Source of the DNA: Sphaerulina vaccinii
Taxonomy: Eukaryota; Ascomycota; Dothideomycetes; Mycosphaerellales; Mycosphaerellaceae
Assembly: GCA_022570795.1 (NCBI GenBank)
Contig: JAKUDP010000007.1
Span: 558,001 to 622,000, forward strand
DNA length: 64,000 nt
Direction: 5' to 3'
Shown piece after piece: positions 32,203-42,678 of this stretch (position 1 is the first letter of the stretch; each line of letters starts with the position of its first letter). A program made the translations under genes and the position numbers. Below the pieces are notes generated by a model. That model worked only from the letters and a program-made list of their open reading frames with translations. It searched no databases and was not told the DNA's origin.

Positions 32203-33224
32203 TCAAGCAGCTGCAACTGCGGACTTAGCGACCGGCATTGTCTGCATATCTGGAACTGCAAAGCTCTGCATCTGGCCCGCGATATACGCCTTCTCAATGG
32301 CCTGTCGAATGCGTGTCGTGTCCTCCTTCTGGTAAGGCACCTCGTGGACGCCATTGTACTTGATGAGTTGCACCTGAGCAGGATCGCACATCTCCTGAGC
32401 AATCTCGGCAAGTTTCGTTGGTGCTGGATCATCAAAGTGTCCTCTAATGTGGACCGTTGGAATGTTGATGCGCTGCGTGGTGTAGACGGCATTGAAGAAG
32501 CGAGGGAAGTTCTCGAGTGAGTAAGAGTCCTCGTCAATGGCCATGGTCTTGTCAGACTCCTCGATACCGAAGAAATTTCGGGCCCCCAGAGATGCTTGCA
32601 CCATATCAAGCAGGGCAATGAAGATCTCCTTGTCTCTGCCCGTAACGCGGCCTTCCTTCACCACATCGAACTCGCGAGGATCCTTGTGGCCCTGGCGAGA
32701 GATGAATCCTTCGTGGAGCTCTTGGGCTTCTTTCTCGCTGACTTTACTGAGAGCACTCATGATCTCGTCCGTGTTGTACTCGGCATCGGAGGAGAGCGCT
32801 GCGGCAGTGCCAAAGAAGACAGAAAATTTGAATGGCAGAGGCTTGCCCGGGTGGTCCATCAAATGCTGGAGAAGGTAACCAAGCACAAAGGCTCCACCCT
32901 GGCTGTACGCAAGAGCTCCATCGAAAGGACCTTGAGTCGCAAGACACTCGTCCATCAACTCATAAGCAGCCTTCAAACCCTCCGGACCCCAAGCATCCCA
33001 GTACGCAAGATGGCGGCCAGGAATAAAGTCGGCCATTGCTGTTACTGGTCAGTCTTGAATCTGCTTACACTTGAGGAAGATAACTCACCAGAACGGTTGA
33101 CAGTGACTTCTCCATCGAGGAAGACATATTCGTGGTGATGGCCAACCTCGCTCATGATGCTTTGCATCATCTGCTCGAAGATCTCGGAGCTCATGCCATA
33201 ACCGTGGCAGCAAAGAAGACGCAT
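32203..33224 (-). CDS. FSH1-family serine hydrolase, 323 aa
   Basis: Two exons, 33224-33089 and 33038-32203, with a 50-bp intron (GTGAGT donor, AACAG acceptor). The N-terminus MRLLCCHGYGMSSEIFEQ is the typical FSH1 opening. The nucleophile motif is AYSQGG with Ser91. The acid and His are likely in IRGHFDDPAP and GVHEVPYQ. The fold is alpha/beta-hydrolase. Such enzymes often sit beside fungal PKSs and release or edit polyketide thioesters (CitA-like role). It lies beside the PKS on the same strand and is divergent from a second FSH gene. The longer C-terminus than FSH #2 is notable. Confidence 0.88.
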
Positions 33225-33677
33225 CTTGATGGTATTGGCAAAGAGTCGGATGTAGTAGAGTGATTGGCTTGTTGTGTGAATGTGAGACTGTTGGTGCTGA
33301 TACCTCTAGACAGTGGCGGACAATAGCAGTTTTGAACAACGACCTCTTCGCCGCTTGGCTATGCGGCCCGCAAGGCTTGACAGTGCTTGGTCGTTCAACA
33401 CGCGTGAGATATGGCTCGACTTGCTGTCGCAATCCTACCGCGGCGCATTGGGCGGAGGGTAAGTCCGCGCGTCTGGCCGCACATACACAACATGATCATT
33501 GAAGTGGCAACTATCGGCGAATATGATTAACCGAATACATTGTTCGCATAGTCAATGGATGTGTTCTATGGTCGAGTGTCCACCTGTCGTACGACCACCG
33601 GCTCACGATTTCACGAATACGATCATAGTCACTACGACTCTTCACCTTACAGCAACCTCAAGCACAACATCGAAACC
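33225..33677. promoter_or_regulatory. Divergent intergenic region between two FSH hydrolase genes
   Basis: 453 bp separate two opposed hydrolase start codons. No clear TATA or palindromic operator was seen. Shared control is inferred from the layout only. Confidence 0.4.
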
Positions 33678-34462
33678 ATGCGTGTCCTTTGCCTTCACGG
33701 ACAGGGCGCAAGCCCAGCAATCATGGAGAGCCAGACAAGTAAATCATCATCTTGTGCAGCGCATGGGGATGCCGTCTGACACTTCTAGGTTCTTTTCGTG
33801 CATTCTTGCCACCGACATGGACATATGACTACCTAGATGCAGCCAATGACAGTCCGCCCGGGCCTGGCATAGAGGGCGTATATCCTCCGCCGCACTATTG
33901 CTTCTTCAACTGGTACAGATTGCCTCATACACGTGCTCCCACGCATGACGCTGATTGCTTCAGGTACACTTCAGAAGGGATGGAAGAAGCCATTGAGTAC
34001 GTTCGCGAAGTCGTCGAAGATGAAGGTCTTTTCGATGCTATCATCGGTTTCAGTCAGGTGCGTTTCATGCTCCCACTCAAGCTACGTTACCAAATGATCT
34101 CGGAATACTGAGAATACCAGGGAGCATCCGTCGCCGCAGCATTAATCGTGCAAATGCCAGTAGCTTTTCAGTTTGCTGTATTCCTATGCTCTGCACTGAT
34201 ACCACCGAGTGCTGCCACGACTGATGAGCTGGTGAAGACTATCGGTTCCTTCGGGCATATCGATATTCCCACACTTCATTGCGTAGGTAAGGACGATCTG
34301 TGCTACAGCCAAAGCGTGCAATTGAGCAAGTCTTGCGAGAGCTCATTAAGCCAAGTCTTGATCATGCCGGGAGGACACGATGTTCCTCGTGATACTACGA
34401 CGTCGAAGAGCATCGCTGATGCCATCGAGAAGTGTGCGAGAAAGGCACGGTCACGAGTTTGA
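33678..34462 (+). CDS. FSH1-family serine hydrolase, 223 aa
   Basis: Three exons: 33678-33738, 33789-34057, 34121-34462, with GTAAAT and GTGCGT donors and CTAG/CCAG acceptors; phases agree. It opens MRVLCLHGQGASPAIMESQ, carries the nucleophile elbow IIGFSQGAS (the intron falls inside it, after Gln), and the Asp and His regions HCVGKDDLCYS and MPGGHDVPRD. The length is typical of short FSH1 proteins. It is a second hydrolase in the cluster, distinct from the 323-aa one, so one may release the product and the other may edit it; this is inference. Confidence 0.87.
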
Positions 34463-35119
34463 GCTTTGTGAAATTGAGGGAGTCTGGGAACGCTTTTATG
34501 AAATCATCAAACACATTCTATTCTCTACCCTGATCACCACGTCGTCTTGACCCCATGATTGTGCTATCGTCGTGGTCCTTCTGAGTTGCTGCTCGTGCTG
34601 AGGATGGTGGTGGTGCATCCGCACAGGATGCTTCATTCGACGCAGACCTGCACGAGGAAAGTCAACCTGCAGCGCCATCTCTGCTGCCTACCGGGACGAT
34701 TGCTATCTCCTTGATTCGTCTGGCGGGAGAACTTTGGGCGACAACAGCGTGGACTGTCGACTGGCGGTGGAGGTGGAGGTGTGGATCCTCCTCAAAAACC
34801 CGCCGAGACATGCCGCGCGCCCGGCGCGAGGTTAGGATGCGCTACCAGGATACCCCATGCCAACTGGCACAGACCGAAGGCTTGCTCATGATGTATCATG
34901 TCAACAGAAGAACGCACCGATATCACACGCCGCAATGCTGCGACGAGCCTATGAAGTACGTGTCGCTGGACATATTGGCATATGCTTGATACTTTAGCAC
35001 ATCGCAAAGATGAAGGATCCCAGTAGATACACTACAGACTCTTCTTGGAGCATCTCTACAGCGGACTCCGTTTGCAGCAGATCTTCTCACAGCAGGTTTC
35101 TCGAGCAACTCATACAGCT
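34463..35119. other. Intergenic, upstream of the carotenoid-oxygenase gene
   Basis: Nothing coding recognised. Short frames only. Confidence 0.5.
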
Positions 35120-36741
35120 ATGCAGGCGACTACTCATGTTGGTGATTGGCCAAATGCAGCGGGAGTAAGTTCTTCAAACAGTTCATGGTCTGCTATCAGC
35201 TAAGTCGTCTTACGCAGTTCCAAGTCGATGCAGAACAGCTTCGACCAGTCGAGCTTCCGATTCGAGGCTACTTTCCAGCAGCGGTAGCTGGAACTCTGCT
35301 TCGCACAGGACCATCTCAACACACAGCGGGAGATTTCAAATTGACCCACTGGTTCGATGGCTTCACACAAATCTACCGCTTCCAGATTCTGCCTCAAGCG
35401 GACGGCCGCTGCAGAGTCATGTATAACTCTCGTCGCCAAACAGATGGCTTAATGGAGAGGGCTCGTAAGACAAAGCGGCTCGACAATATCACATTTGGCC
35501 AGAAGCGTGATCCTTGCGAGGGCTTCTTTGGCAAACTCATGACTGTGTTGCTCACTGGTCGTGGGGCCGTCGATACACCTTCGCAGACGAACTCTGGAGT
35601 TACAGTGCATGCTCCTACACACGGCAAAGCTGGGCTTCTGGAGACCAGGACAGATCAAGGGATCCTCAAGACTGTTGACTCAGAAACACTTGAGCCGATC
35701 GGAGTCGTGAACCAGAGTGTTTTGCATCCGGAGCTCACAGGACCGATCTCTTGTGCACATGCCCAGTTCGACCCAGTCACGGGTGACGCTTTCAACTTCA
35801 ATCTTGCTTTCGGTCGGTTCGCCACATATAAGGTCTTTCGAAACAGTGCATCGACAGGCGAGACCGATATCCTAGCCACCATTACAGGTCCAGATGTGCC
35901 GGCTGCATATCTTCATGCTTTCTTCCTGACAGAGAATTTCGTTGTTATCTGCGTCTGGAATGCGCATTATGCCGGCAGCGGACTCAAAGTTCTCTGGGAG
36001 AGAAACATCCTTGACGCCATCAACACATTCGACGAGAAATTACCTGCTCACTGGTTCGTGATCGATCGGAAACATGGCAAAGGGTTAGTGAAGAGGTTCA
36101 CGAGCCACGCCATGTTCGCGTTTCACACCGCAAACGCCTTCGAAGTCTCGAACCAGGATGGCACTACCGACATCTTCTGCGATGTGGTCGAGTACCCGAA
36201 CCTAGATGTTCTCCACAGGACATACTACGAGAACTTGGTCTCCAATGGTCTCACAGCCGCAGGACTACCATTGAAAGAGTCCAAGCTCGTGCGCTATAAG
36301 CTCTCCGACATCACTACAGCGCAATCATGGAACCCAGCAACCGACAAAGCCACGACGGCTGAAATCGCCTCTCAGATCCAGTTCAACGGCGATCTACCAA
36401 CATACAACCCAAATTACAAGACGAAGTCGTACAAATACGTCTATGGCATTCATGACCAAGGTAAGTCGAGCTTCTACGACAGTCTCATCAAGATGAATCT
36501 GCAAACCCAAGAAGCTCTTCGTTGGGGCGAGGAGAAGCAGACCCCTGGTGAGCCTATCTTCGTTGTTGATGAGGTGAGAAGTGATAGAGAAGACGGAGGT
36601 TGGTTGCTGAGTTGTGTACTTGATGGAAGCAAGGGAACTAGTTATTTATTGTGCTTGGATGCTGAGACTATGGAGGAAGTTGGAAGGGCTGTGAGTGATG
36701 TTCCATGGAGCATTGGGTTTCATGGGACCATGATTAAGTGA
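35120..36741 (+). CDS. Carotenoid cleavage oxygenase family enzyme (RPE65/CCD/stilbene oxygenase type), 522 aa
   Basis: Two exons, 35120-35164 and 35218-36741. The first is only 45 bp (MQATTHVGDWPNAAG), joined by a 53-bp intron (GTAAGT donor, GCTAAG branch, CGCAG acceptor). Four His fit the iron ligands of the seven-bladed propeller: AHAQFDP (about H196), YLHAFF (about H248), FAFHTANAF (about H318) and GFHGTM (about H517, near the C-terminus). Family members cleave double bonds of carotenoids, apocarotenoids or stilbenes with O2. Placed among PKS-cluster genes, it may instead cut a polyene; that is a hypothesis. The frame is intact. Confidence 0.9.
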
Positions 36742-37167
36742 CTTTGGCAATAGCAGAATCTTATAAAGACATTGTAGACATAGATGGGGTAGGCGTTGTT
36801 TGAGATGAATGACTTTTGGCCTATCTTGATCCGCCATCATATCAGAAGTAGGCGAATCTGTCTAGGGAAGTCTGCAGCGACCATATCGATTCCTGTCGAC
36901 TCGGTCCGCGCACAACCTCGACCTGCCATGATTCTGTGCTATCATTCCAGCAGACTTGACGCATTGCGTTGCGTGTGGTGTTCACATTACGATCGTGTTG
37001 GGCATACTACGGTCCGCGGTGAGTTTAGGCGGTCTATATATACTTATCCACCATTTCCTCCGCATCGCTGACACTCGATCGCCACTTTCATTCTCTTTAA
37101 TGTGAGAGGATCAAACCACATAACAGCAATTCTGTCAGTAGCCGCTTCTACACGCCACCTAGCACAA
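36742..37167 (+). promoter_or_regulatory. Promoter region of the monooxygenase gene with TATATATA box
   Basis: A TATATATA tract at 37034-37041 lies about 130 bp before the ATG at 37168, followed by CT-rich sequence typical of a fungal leader. No gene is present in the interval. Confidence 0.5.
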
Positions 37168-39057
37168 ATGACTGATTCATTCGTAGCAGCTCTTCTTCCT
37201 CAATTCGCCATGGGCTCCATCGACCAGCCGACAGAATTCGCGCCCGAAATCGAGATCCTCGAACAACCGGCTTTCACACGCCGAAAACTGCGAGTAATCG
37301 CCATTGGAGCTGGATTCTCCAACCTCACCCTTGCGTAGAAGCACAAGCATAAGGGTGATAAGTCATATATAGATTTGAAGATCTATGAGAAGAATCCTGA
37401 TATTGGCGGGACTTGGGTAAGATCAAGTAGTTAAGCAACGGGGTATTGATCTTGCTGACTTCTGCACAACAGTACGAAAACCGCTATCCCGGCGCAGCAT
37501 GCGATGTACCAGCCCACATTTACTGTTTCCCATTCGCTCCTAATCCAGACTGGTCATCCTTCTATGTTTCCGGAGGCGAGATTCTGAAGTACATACATAA
37601 GACTGCAGATGATTTCGGTTTGAGAGAGTATATTGAATGTGAATCGAAAGTGACAGCTGCGGAATGGGATGATATAAGAGGGAAGTGGAGAATTACGGTG
37701 CAGAAAGCTGATGGAACCACAACTGAGGATGAGGCCGATATCCTTGTCAATGGGAGTGGGTCTCTAAACAAGTGGAAATGGCCAGATATCGAAGGACTCC
37801 AGGACTTCAAAGGAGAGTTGGTGCATAGTGCCAATTGGAAAGAAGTCGATTGGGCTGGGAAAAGAGTCGGATTGATCGGAAATGGGTCGACTGGTATTCA
37901 GATCCTACCACGACTGCAGCCAAAAGCTGGGAGTGTGCATACGTTCATCAGATCCCCGACATGGATCATTCCGAACTTCTTGGGAGATCATACTCCCACT
38001 GGAGAGAACTTCCGGTATACGGAAGAGCAGAAGCAGCGATGGAGAGAGAATCCCGAGGAGTTGTTGGAACTAAGGAGGACGCTGGAACATGCTTTCAATC
38101 AGTCACATCCGTTGTTCTTGAAAGATTCTCCGGTTCAGCATGGGGCGAGGGAGGGTTTCAAGGCGATGATGACCGAGAGGCTTGGAGGTGATGAGGACTT
38201 GGTGAAGAGATTGATACCAGACTTCGAGGTGGGGTGTCGGCGGATTACGCCTGGGACTGGTGAGTTGCTGGATGCGCTGGCTTCGAATTGCTCATGCCGA
38301 TACTGATCTCGAACAGGGTATCTGGAAGCTCTGCAAGCAGAACATGTCAACATACACTTCGAGCCCATCGTAAAGTTTGACGAGCGAGGCATAGTTTCGC
38401 AGAAATCGCCAGACGCTGAGCCTGAGACAACAGAACTCGATATCGTGGTCTGCGCCACTGGCTTTGATGTTAGCTTCAAGCCTGCCTGGAAGATGAAGGG
38501 TACTCAAGGTCTTGACCTCCATGAGATCTGGAAAGATGACTCCGAGGCGTTCTTAGGTATCTTCGCGCCAGAGATGTCGAACTACTTCACAGCAACAGGA
38601 CCCAACACGCCACTCGGATCGGGAAGTATCTTTGGCATGATTGATGCCACATCTGATTATATCCTGAAGTGGTGTTCGAAGATTGCCAGCGAGGGCATCA
38701 AGTGAGTGGTCCTGCCGGCATACCTTCTTATCGGCTCCTGCTAACATCATGAACAGGAGCATCACAGTCAAGCCTGATGCACTCCGTGAGTACAATGACT
38801 ATTCGCAAGTCCTGCTCCAGAGAACAGTATGGTCAGGCGGCTGTAAGTCGTGGTATAAGAGCCAGGGAGGTCATGGCAAAGTGCGTGCCATGTATCCAGG
38901 AAGTCTGATCCATTTCCGGCAAATGCTTGATGCGTTTCGGAGTGAAGACTTTGATATCGTGCCCTTGCAGAAGAGGAATCGGTTCTTGTTCATGGGCAAT
39001 GGTATCACCGAGCTTGAGGCAACGGGAGGCCAGCTCGCGTATTATCTTGAGAAGTAG
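37168..39057 (+). pseudogene. FAD-dependent Baeyer-Villiger-type monooxygenase with an in-frame stop
   Basis: Exons 37168-37416, 37473-38259, 38317-38701 and 38757-39057 fit together in phase (574 codons from the ATG at 37168). The N-terminal FAD motif reads IGAGFSNLTLA and is followed at once by TAG at 37336-37338, where the family normally continues with an aromatic residue. Coding signal then resumes (LKIYEKNPDIGGTW). The BVMO fingerprint FKGELVHSANW and the second Rossmann motif GLIGNGSTG are intact, as is VVCATGF. The third Gly of GxGxxG is Asn. Without readthrough the product is about 56 aa. Its place in the cluster suggests oxidative tailoring of the polyketide when intact. Confidence 0.85.
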
Positions 39058-39624
39058 GCGTGGTTGCGAAGGAGGAGTTGGCAAAGGGGATGTTGCGGAG
39101 GTTGTTGGTGGCGATTGATGGAGCAGTCCCGGAATGGAAGATCGAGTCTGGCTTCCACAGGCGGTTACATGCTGAAAAGGCAAAGCTCGGACAGCAATTG
39201 TACCGTCTTATGCGCGTCCGCACAGGTGTCTCGCCTTGATACCACTGCTGTGACCAAGGCCAGAGAGAGTTTGAAATCTCGCTATTTAGCTTGGCATGTA
39301 CAAAGTACTTCCAATCACGGTTCAAACTGAACATATCGAGGTCTCAGCTTCGTTGGACTGACTCTTGATATGCAGCATGCTTCCCAGAAGGGCCACAGTG
39401 TTCGATGCGATAAACATTGACTTAGCCTGGTTAGATATGAGAAGCGAGGGCTGAGATGCTTCCATCGCACTCGCAGCTGAAGCGCGGTAGAAGATCGCTA
39501 GAGATCAATGCCTGCTTCGGTGTCAACGAACAATATAAATGTGCATGACTGCCACACTCGATTCCTCTCATACAACAATTACCAGAACCATAATCGTAGC
39601 AACTTTATTTCGAAACTCACCAAG
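39058..39624. other. Intergenic, nothing recognised
   Basis: Only antisense and short frames are present. It marks the likely right end of the metabolite cluster. Confidence 0.5.
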
Positions 39625-40250
39625 ATGCCGTCCGCCATTCTGTCGATTTCTCTCTTCTACATCATAATCACCACGGCGTTTGCCCAAGAGACGGGTCCGA
39701 CTGTGGTCACAGACTGCAGGTCCGTAGACGGCGGCATTGTCTGTTCGGGAAACGATCAGGTCTGGGCCGTTGAGCAGGACTTCCTGCAGCTTCTCGATAC
39801 CAGCGACCCTCCAGACTCATTCACGCAATGTGTGGGTGATGATAGCGTCATGTATGATTACCGAGAGATCATAATTCTGCCTGCCAGCGCTGATCGAAGA
39901 GTCCTAGCCTCTGCACCGCCCCAGATGGGAACAACGTCGCGCTGGACCCGTCCGTTGGCGTAGGCGACGGTGATGACTCTTCCGCTGTGAGCACGGCTTC
40001 TTCGACAAGCGCTCCAGCGACATCCTCTGAGACCACAGCTCCTGCCACGACAGCTGCATCTACCACTTCTACCATGAATGATGATATGGCTTTCGAGAGC
40101 ACTCCTGGGCCGACTATTACAGATAGTTCTGCTTCTCCTTCTGCGGGGACTGCTGTGCCGACAACAACGGGCGACGGCGCTGCTGGGACTGTCATGGCTT
40201 CGTGGTCGGTTTCGGGACTTGGTCTCGTGTATGCTCTGTTCGCGCTCTGA
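39625..40250 (+). CDS. Small secreted Ser/Thr-rich, GPI-anchor-type protein, about 191 aa
   Basis: ATG at 39625 gives a signal peptide (MPSAILSISLFYIIITTAFA). The mature head has four Cys (TDCRS, IVCSG, TQCVG, and SLCTAP after the intron). The frame changes between 39851 and 39902; an intron at 39852-39901 (GTATGA donor, AAGAG acceptor) joins both parts in phase, though the exact acceptor is uncertain. A long Ser/Thr/Ala/Pro-rich, probably O-glycosylated stalk follows. The end is a small-residue site (GDGAAGT) and a hydrophobic tail (SGLGLVYALFAL), the GPI pattern. Likely plasma membrane or cell wall. No named family recognised; effector-like or adhesion roles are possible only as inference. 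Confidence 0.68.
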
Positions 40251-41702
40251 TGATTCTATGAGGCATGTTTATCATGTCTGCAAATAGCCCAGTCTAGCGT
40301 GGCTCTTAAGCGAGCCAATGAAGTTGAGGAGAATCCCCACGCGAAGTGTCTTTGCCTCTCCGTCCTCTACTCCTCACCACATCATCTTCAGAGTTCATCT
40401 CATCGCATTCTGGGCGTGTCGCTGAGGCTGCTTCTCAGTCCTCAGTTTGTGCAGCGTACACCGCGTCCTGTCGGCAGCCGTTTGCGGCACAAACCAGACG
40501 TTCAAACACGAGATCGAGCTCGTATCGTCCTCCATCGGCGTTGTCAGGACCCAAATAACATGTGTTCTCTGCAATGCGCGCGTTGCGCGGGCATGAAAAG
40601 ACACAGTCAATCAAAATGAGGACTCAGTGCGATGGCAATATGCCGGAAGACTAGCGCTGACATCTAAGCCTCGAAGGAAGCTCAGCTTCATGCACTCGTA
40701 AGGTCAAGCGGAATAGAACAAGGCAACAGCTACTGCAAACAGACTTCCTTAGACTAGGACCGGCACCAGTATATCGACTCATAATACGATAGATGCTGCC
40801 TCCAGACGCCGATATAAGCTATTGTATATCTCTTCAAGGACTTGTCTTACACTACACTTCTTACCAGACCATACTCACATACAGCTACAATACTATGGAC
40901 GAAGACGGCAAATACATTCTGGTCTTCGGCCTAGCTCTACTCTGCGTCCAAGTTGTTCGCAGTCTAGACAATCACGAAACCAGAACAGCTTGGACTTCGC
41001 TCAGGAACTTGGGGCCAGCATCCAATGGGTCATCAGGAGTGGCAGCGAGAAGTCCATGAGATGGGCACGATCTCAGCGTGCGAGAGGTTAGTCTGGATCA
41101 CATCTGTCCACTCTCGTGACAAGAAACCCGACGCCGGATCCTCTCTGACATTCAATCCGCACTCTCTATGGGATCTGGCTGGATATGCAATGACTTAGTT
41201 GCTACGCTTGCACAGAGATGCGTTTGTGAGCCCACAGAGCACGACTTCACAACGAGCCACTCTCGCGAGAAGCAGTCCCACACTGTACATCCGTGCTGGA
41301 TGACCAGCTCCGCCCATGAACTAGCTACCACGCCACTCTGTCTCCAGAGGTACCAGGACGGCGTTCAGGACTGCTATCAGAGAAGAGTGAAGTTCTAGAG
41401 CTCTGAATGCAGGCCGTAAGCCACTGTCACAAGCCTTCGACAGGAAAGCTTGACTCGCATGACGTAGCTTGGCGGGAACGATCAACACGATCAACTTGGA
41501 AGCACGCAAGCACAATGATCCACTCAGATCACAACTTCACTTCGAAGGAACGAGCTGCATACGTCACAGCTCTGGTTCGCAGCATACAAGAATAATCCAG
41601 CTCCAACTTCGACAACTTAACAACATACACCAACCTGTTCCATTCAGCCTCGATCAACCAACAACCACCACTTTCCAACCACTAGCAACCAATCCAAGAA
41701 CA
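40251..41702. other. Long spacer; one possible micro-gene
   Basis: A 54-codon frame from an ATG at 40895 encodes a hydrophobic helix (KYILVFGLALLCVQVVRSL) with acidic N-terminus and a TATA-like tract upstream (GATATAAG near 40810). It may be a small membrane protein but has no supporting homology. The remainder shows nothing. Confidence 0.25.
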
Positions 41703-42047
41703 ATGTCCGCTCCAGCAGGCGACCCAGCAGCTCCAAAGGAGGATTACGCCGATAAGGGTGAGTTCCATCTTGCCTCATTTTTCACATCCTCACAATACTG
41801 ACCACAAGTGCCACCAGGTCTCGACGCCATCGAGAAGAAGCTCGGAGCCTCGACTGGTCACAACATCGACCCAGCCAAGCAGCGATCAACCAACGAGAAG
41901 ATCGTAAGTGAATACTTCATGTCATTCGATGAGTGGTTGAAGGAGATTGCGGGGGGCTGACGTGCTTCGCTCATACAGACGGACAAGGCTCGCGGCATGT
42001 TCGAGAAGGCGACCGGCAAGCATGTTCCTGACAAGGTGTCGAACTGA
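41703..42047 (+). CDS. Small Hmp1-like mismatch/cruciform DNA recognition protein, 69 aa
   Basis: Three exons, 41703-41757, 41818-41903 and 41979-42047, with GTGAGT and GTAAGT donors and CCAG/ACAG acceptors in phase. The product has the family features KGLDAIEKKLG, IDPAKQRSTNEKITDKARGM and FEKATGKHVPDKVSN. Members are tiny, abundant, charged helical proteins named for binding of mismatched base pairs and cruciform DNA in Ustilago; many behave like stress-induced proteins in other fungi. It is too short for ordinary ORF calling and is seen only after splicing. Confidence 0.85.
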
Positions 42048-42678
42048 GGCGATGACTTGACTTGGAGTGGGCGATGGATATGGGTCCTGCCCTCGAGCCA
42101 TGAGACGTCACGAATCAGACCCGAGATACGACACGACATGATGTGGTCTAGCTGATCCCTACGACTATGAATGAATTAATGACTTTTCCACCTGATACAA
42201 ACTCCTTCATTCATGACATCTTGACCTCTCCTTGACCCATCAGCACTACCGCGTGAATCATGGGTGAGTCGTTTTGAGTGGTCATGAAGAACATCATGTC
42301 AAAATATCATGATTTTCGAGAATTCGTTAATTCAGCTTTTCGTGAACTGTGTCTAACAGAAGTACTGGATCAGCGTCAAAGGTCTCGAACAATCTTGGAC
42401 CATAATTTAGAACGGTGGACTGTTTTTGTTGTGCTCTGATACCGTCTGTCTACATTGTTCACGCAACCCTAGCGCAATCCTCATGAAGCTGCAAAGTCAC
42501 GATATGAGCTCGGAGGAAACAGCTCCGACGATCTGCATGGCACTAGGAGGTATGACGCTTACGATTCTGTTCGAGACCATTTGGCTCTTCTTTCTCTCGC
42601 ATCACAGAACATCATAAACATCCCAAACAGCGACTTCTTCATTGAATCGTCGCTTCTCAACTCAACAGAAGAGACAAG
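42048..42678. other. Intergenic, nothing recognised
   Basis: 3' UTR of the small gene, then upstream region of the RCC1 gene. Short frames only. Confidence 0.5.
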
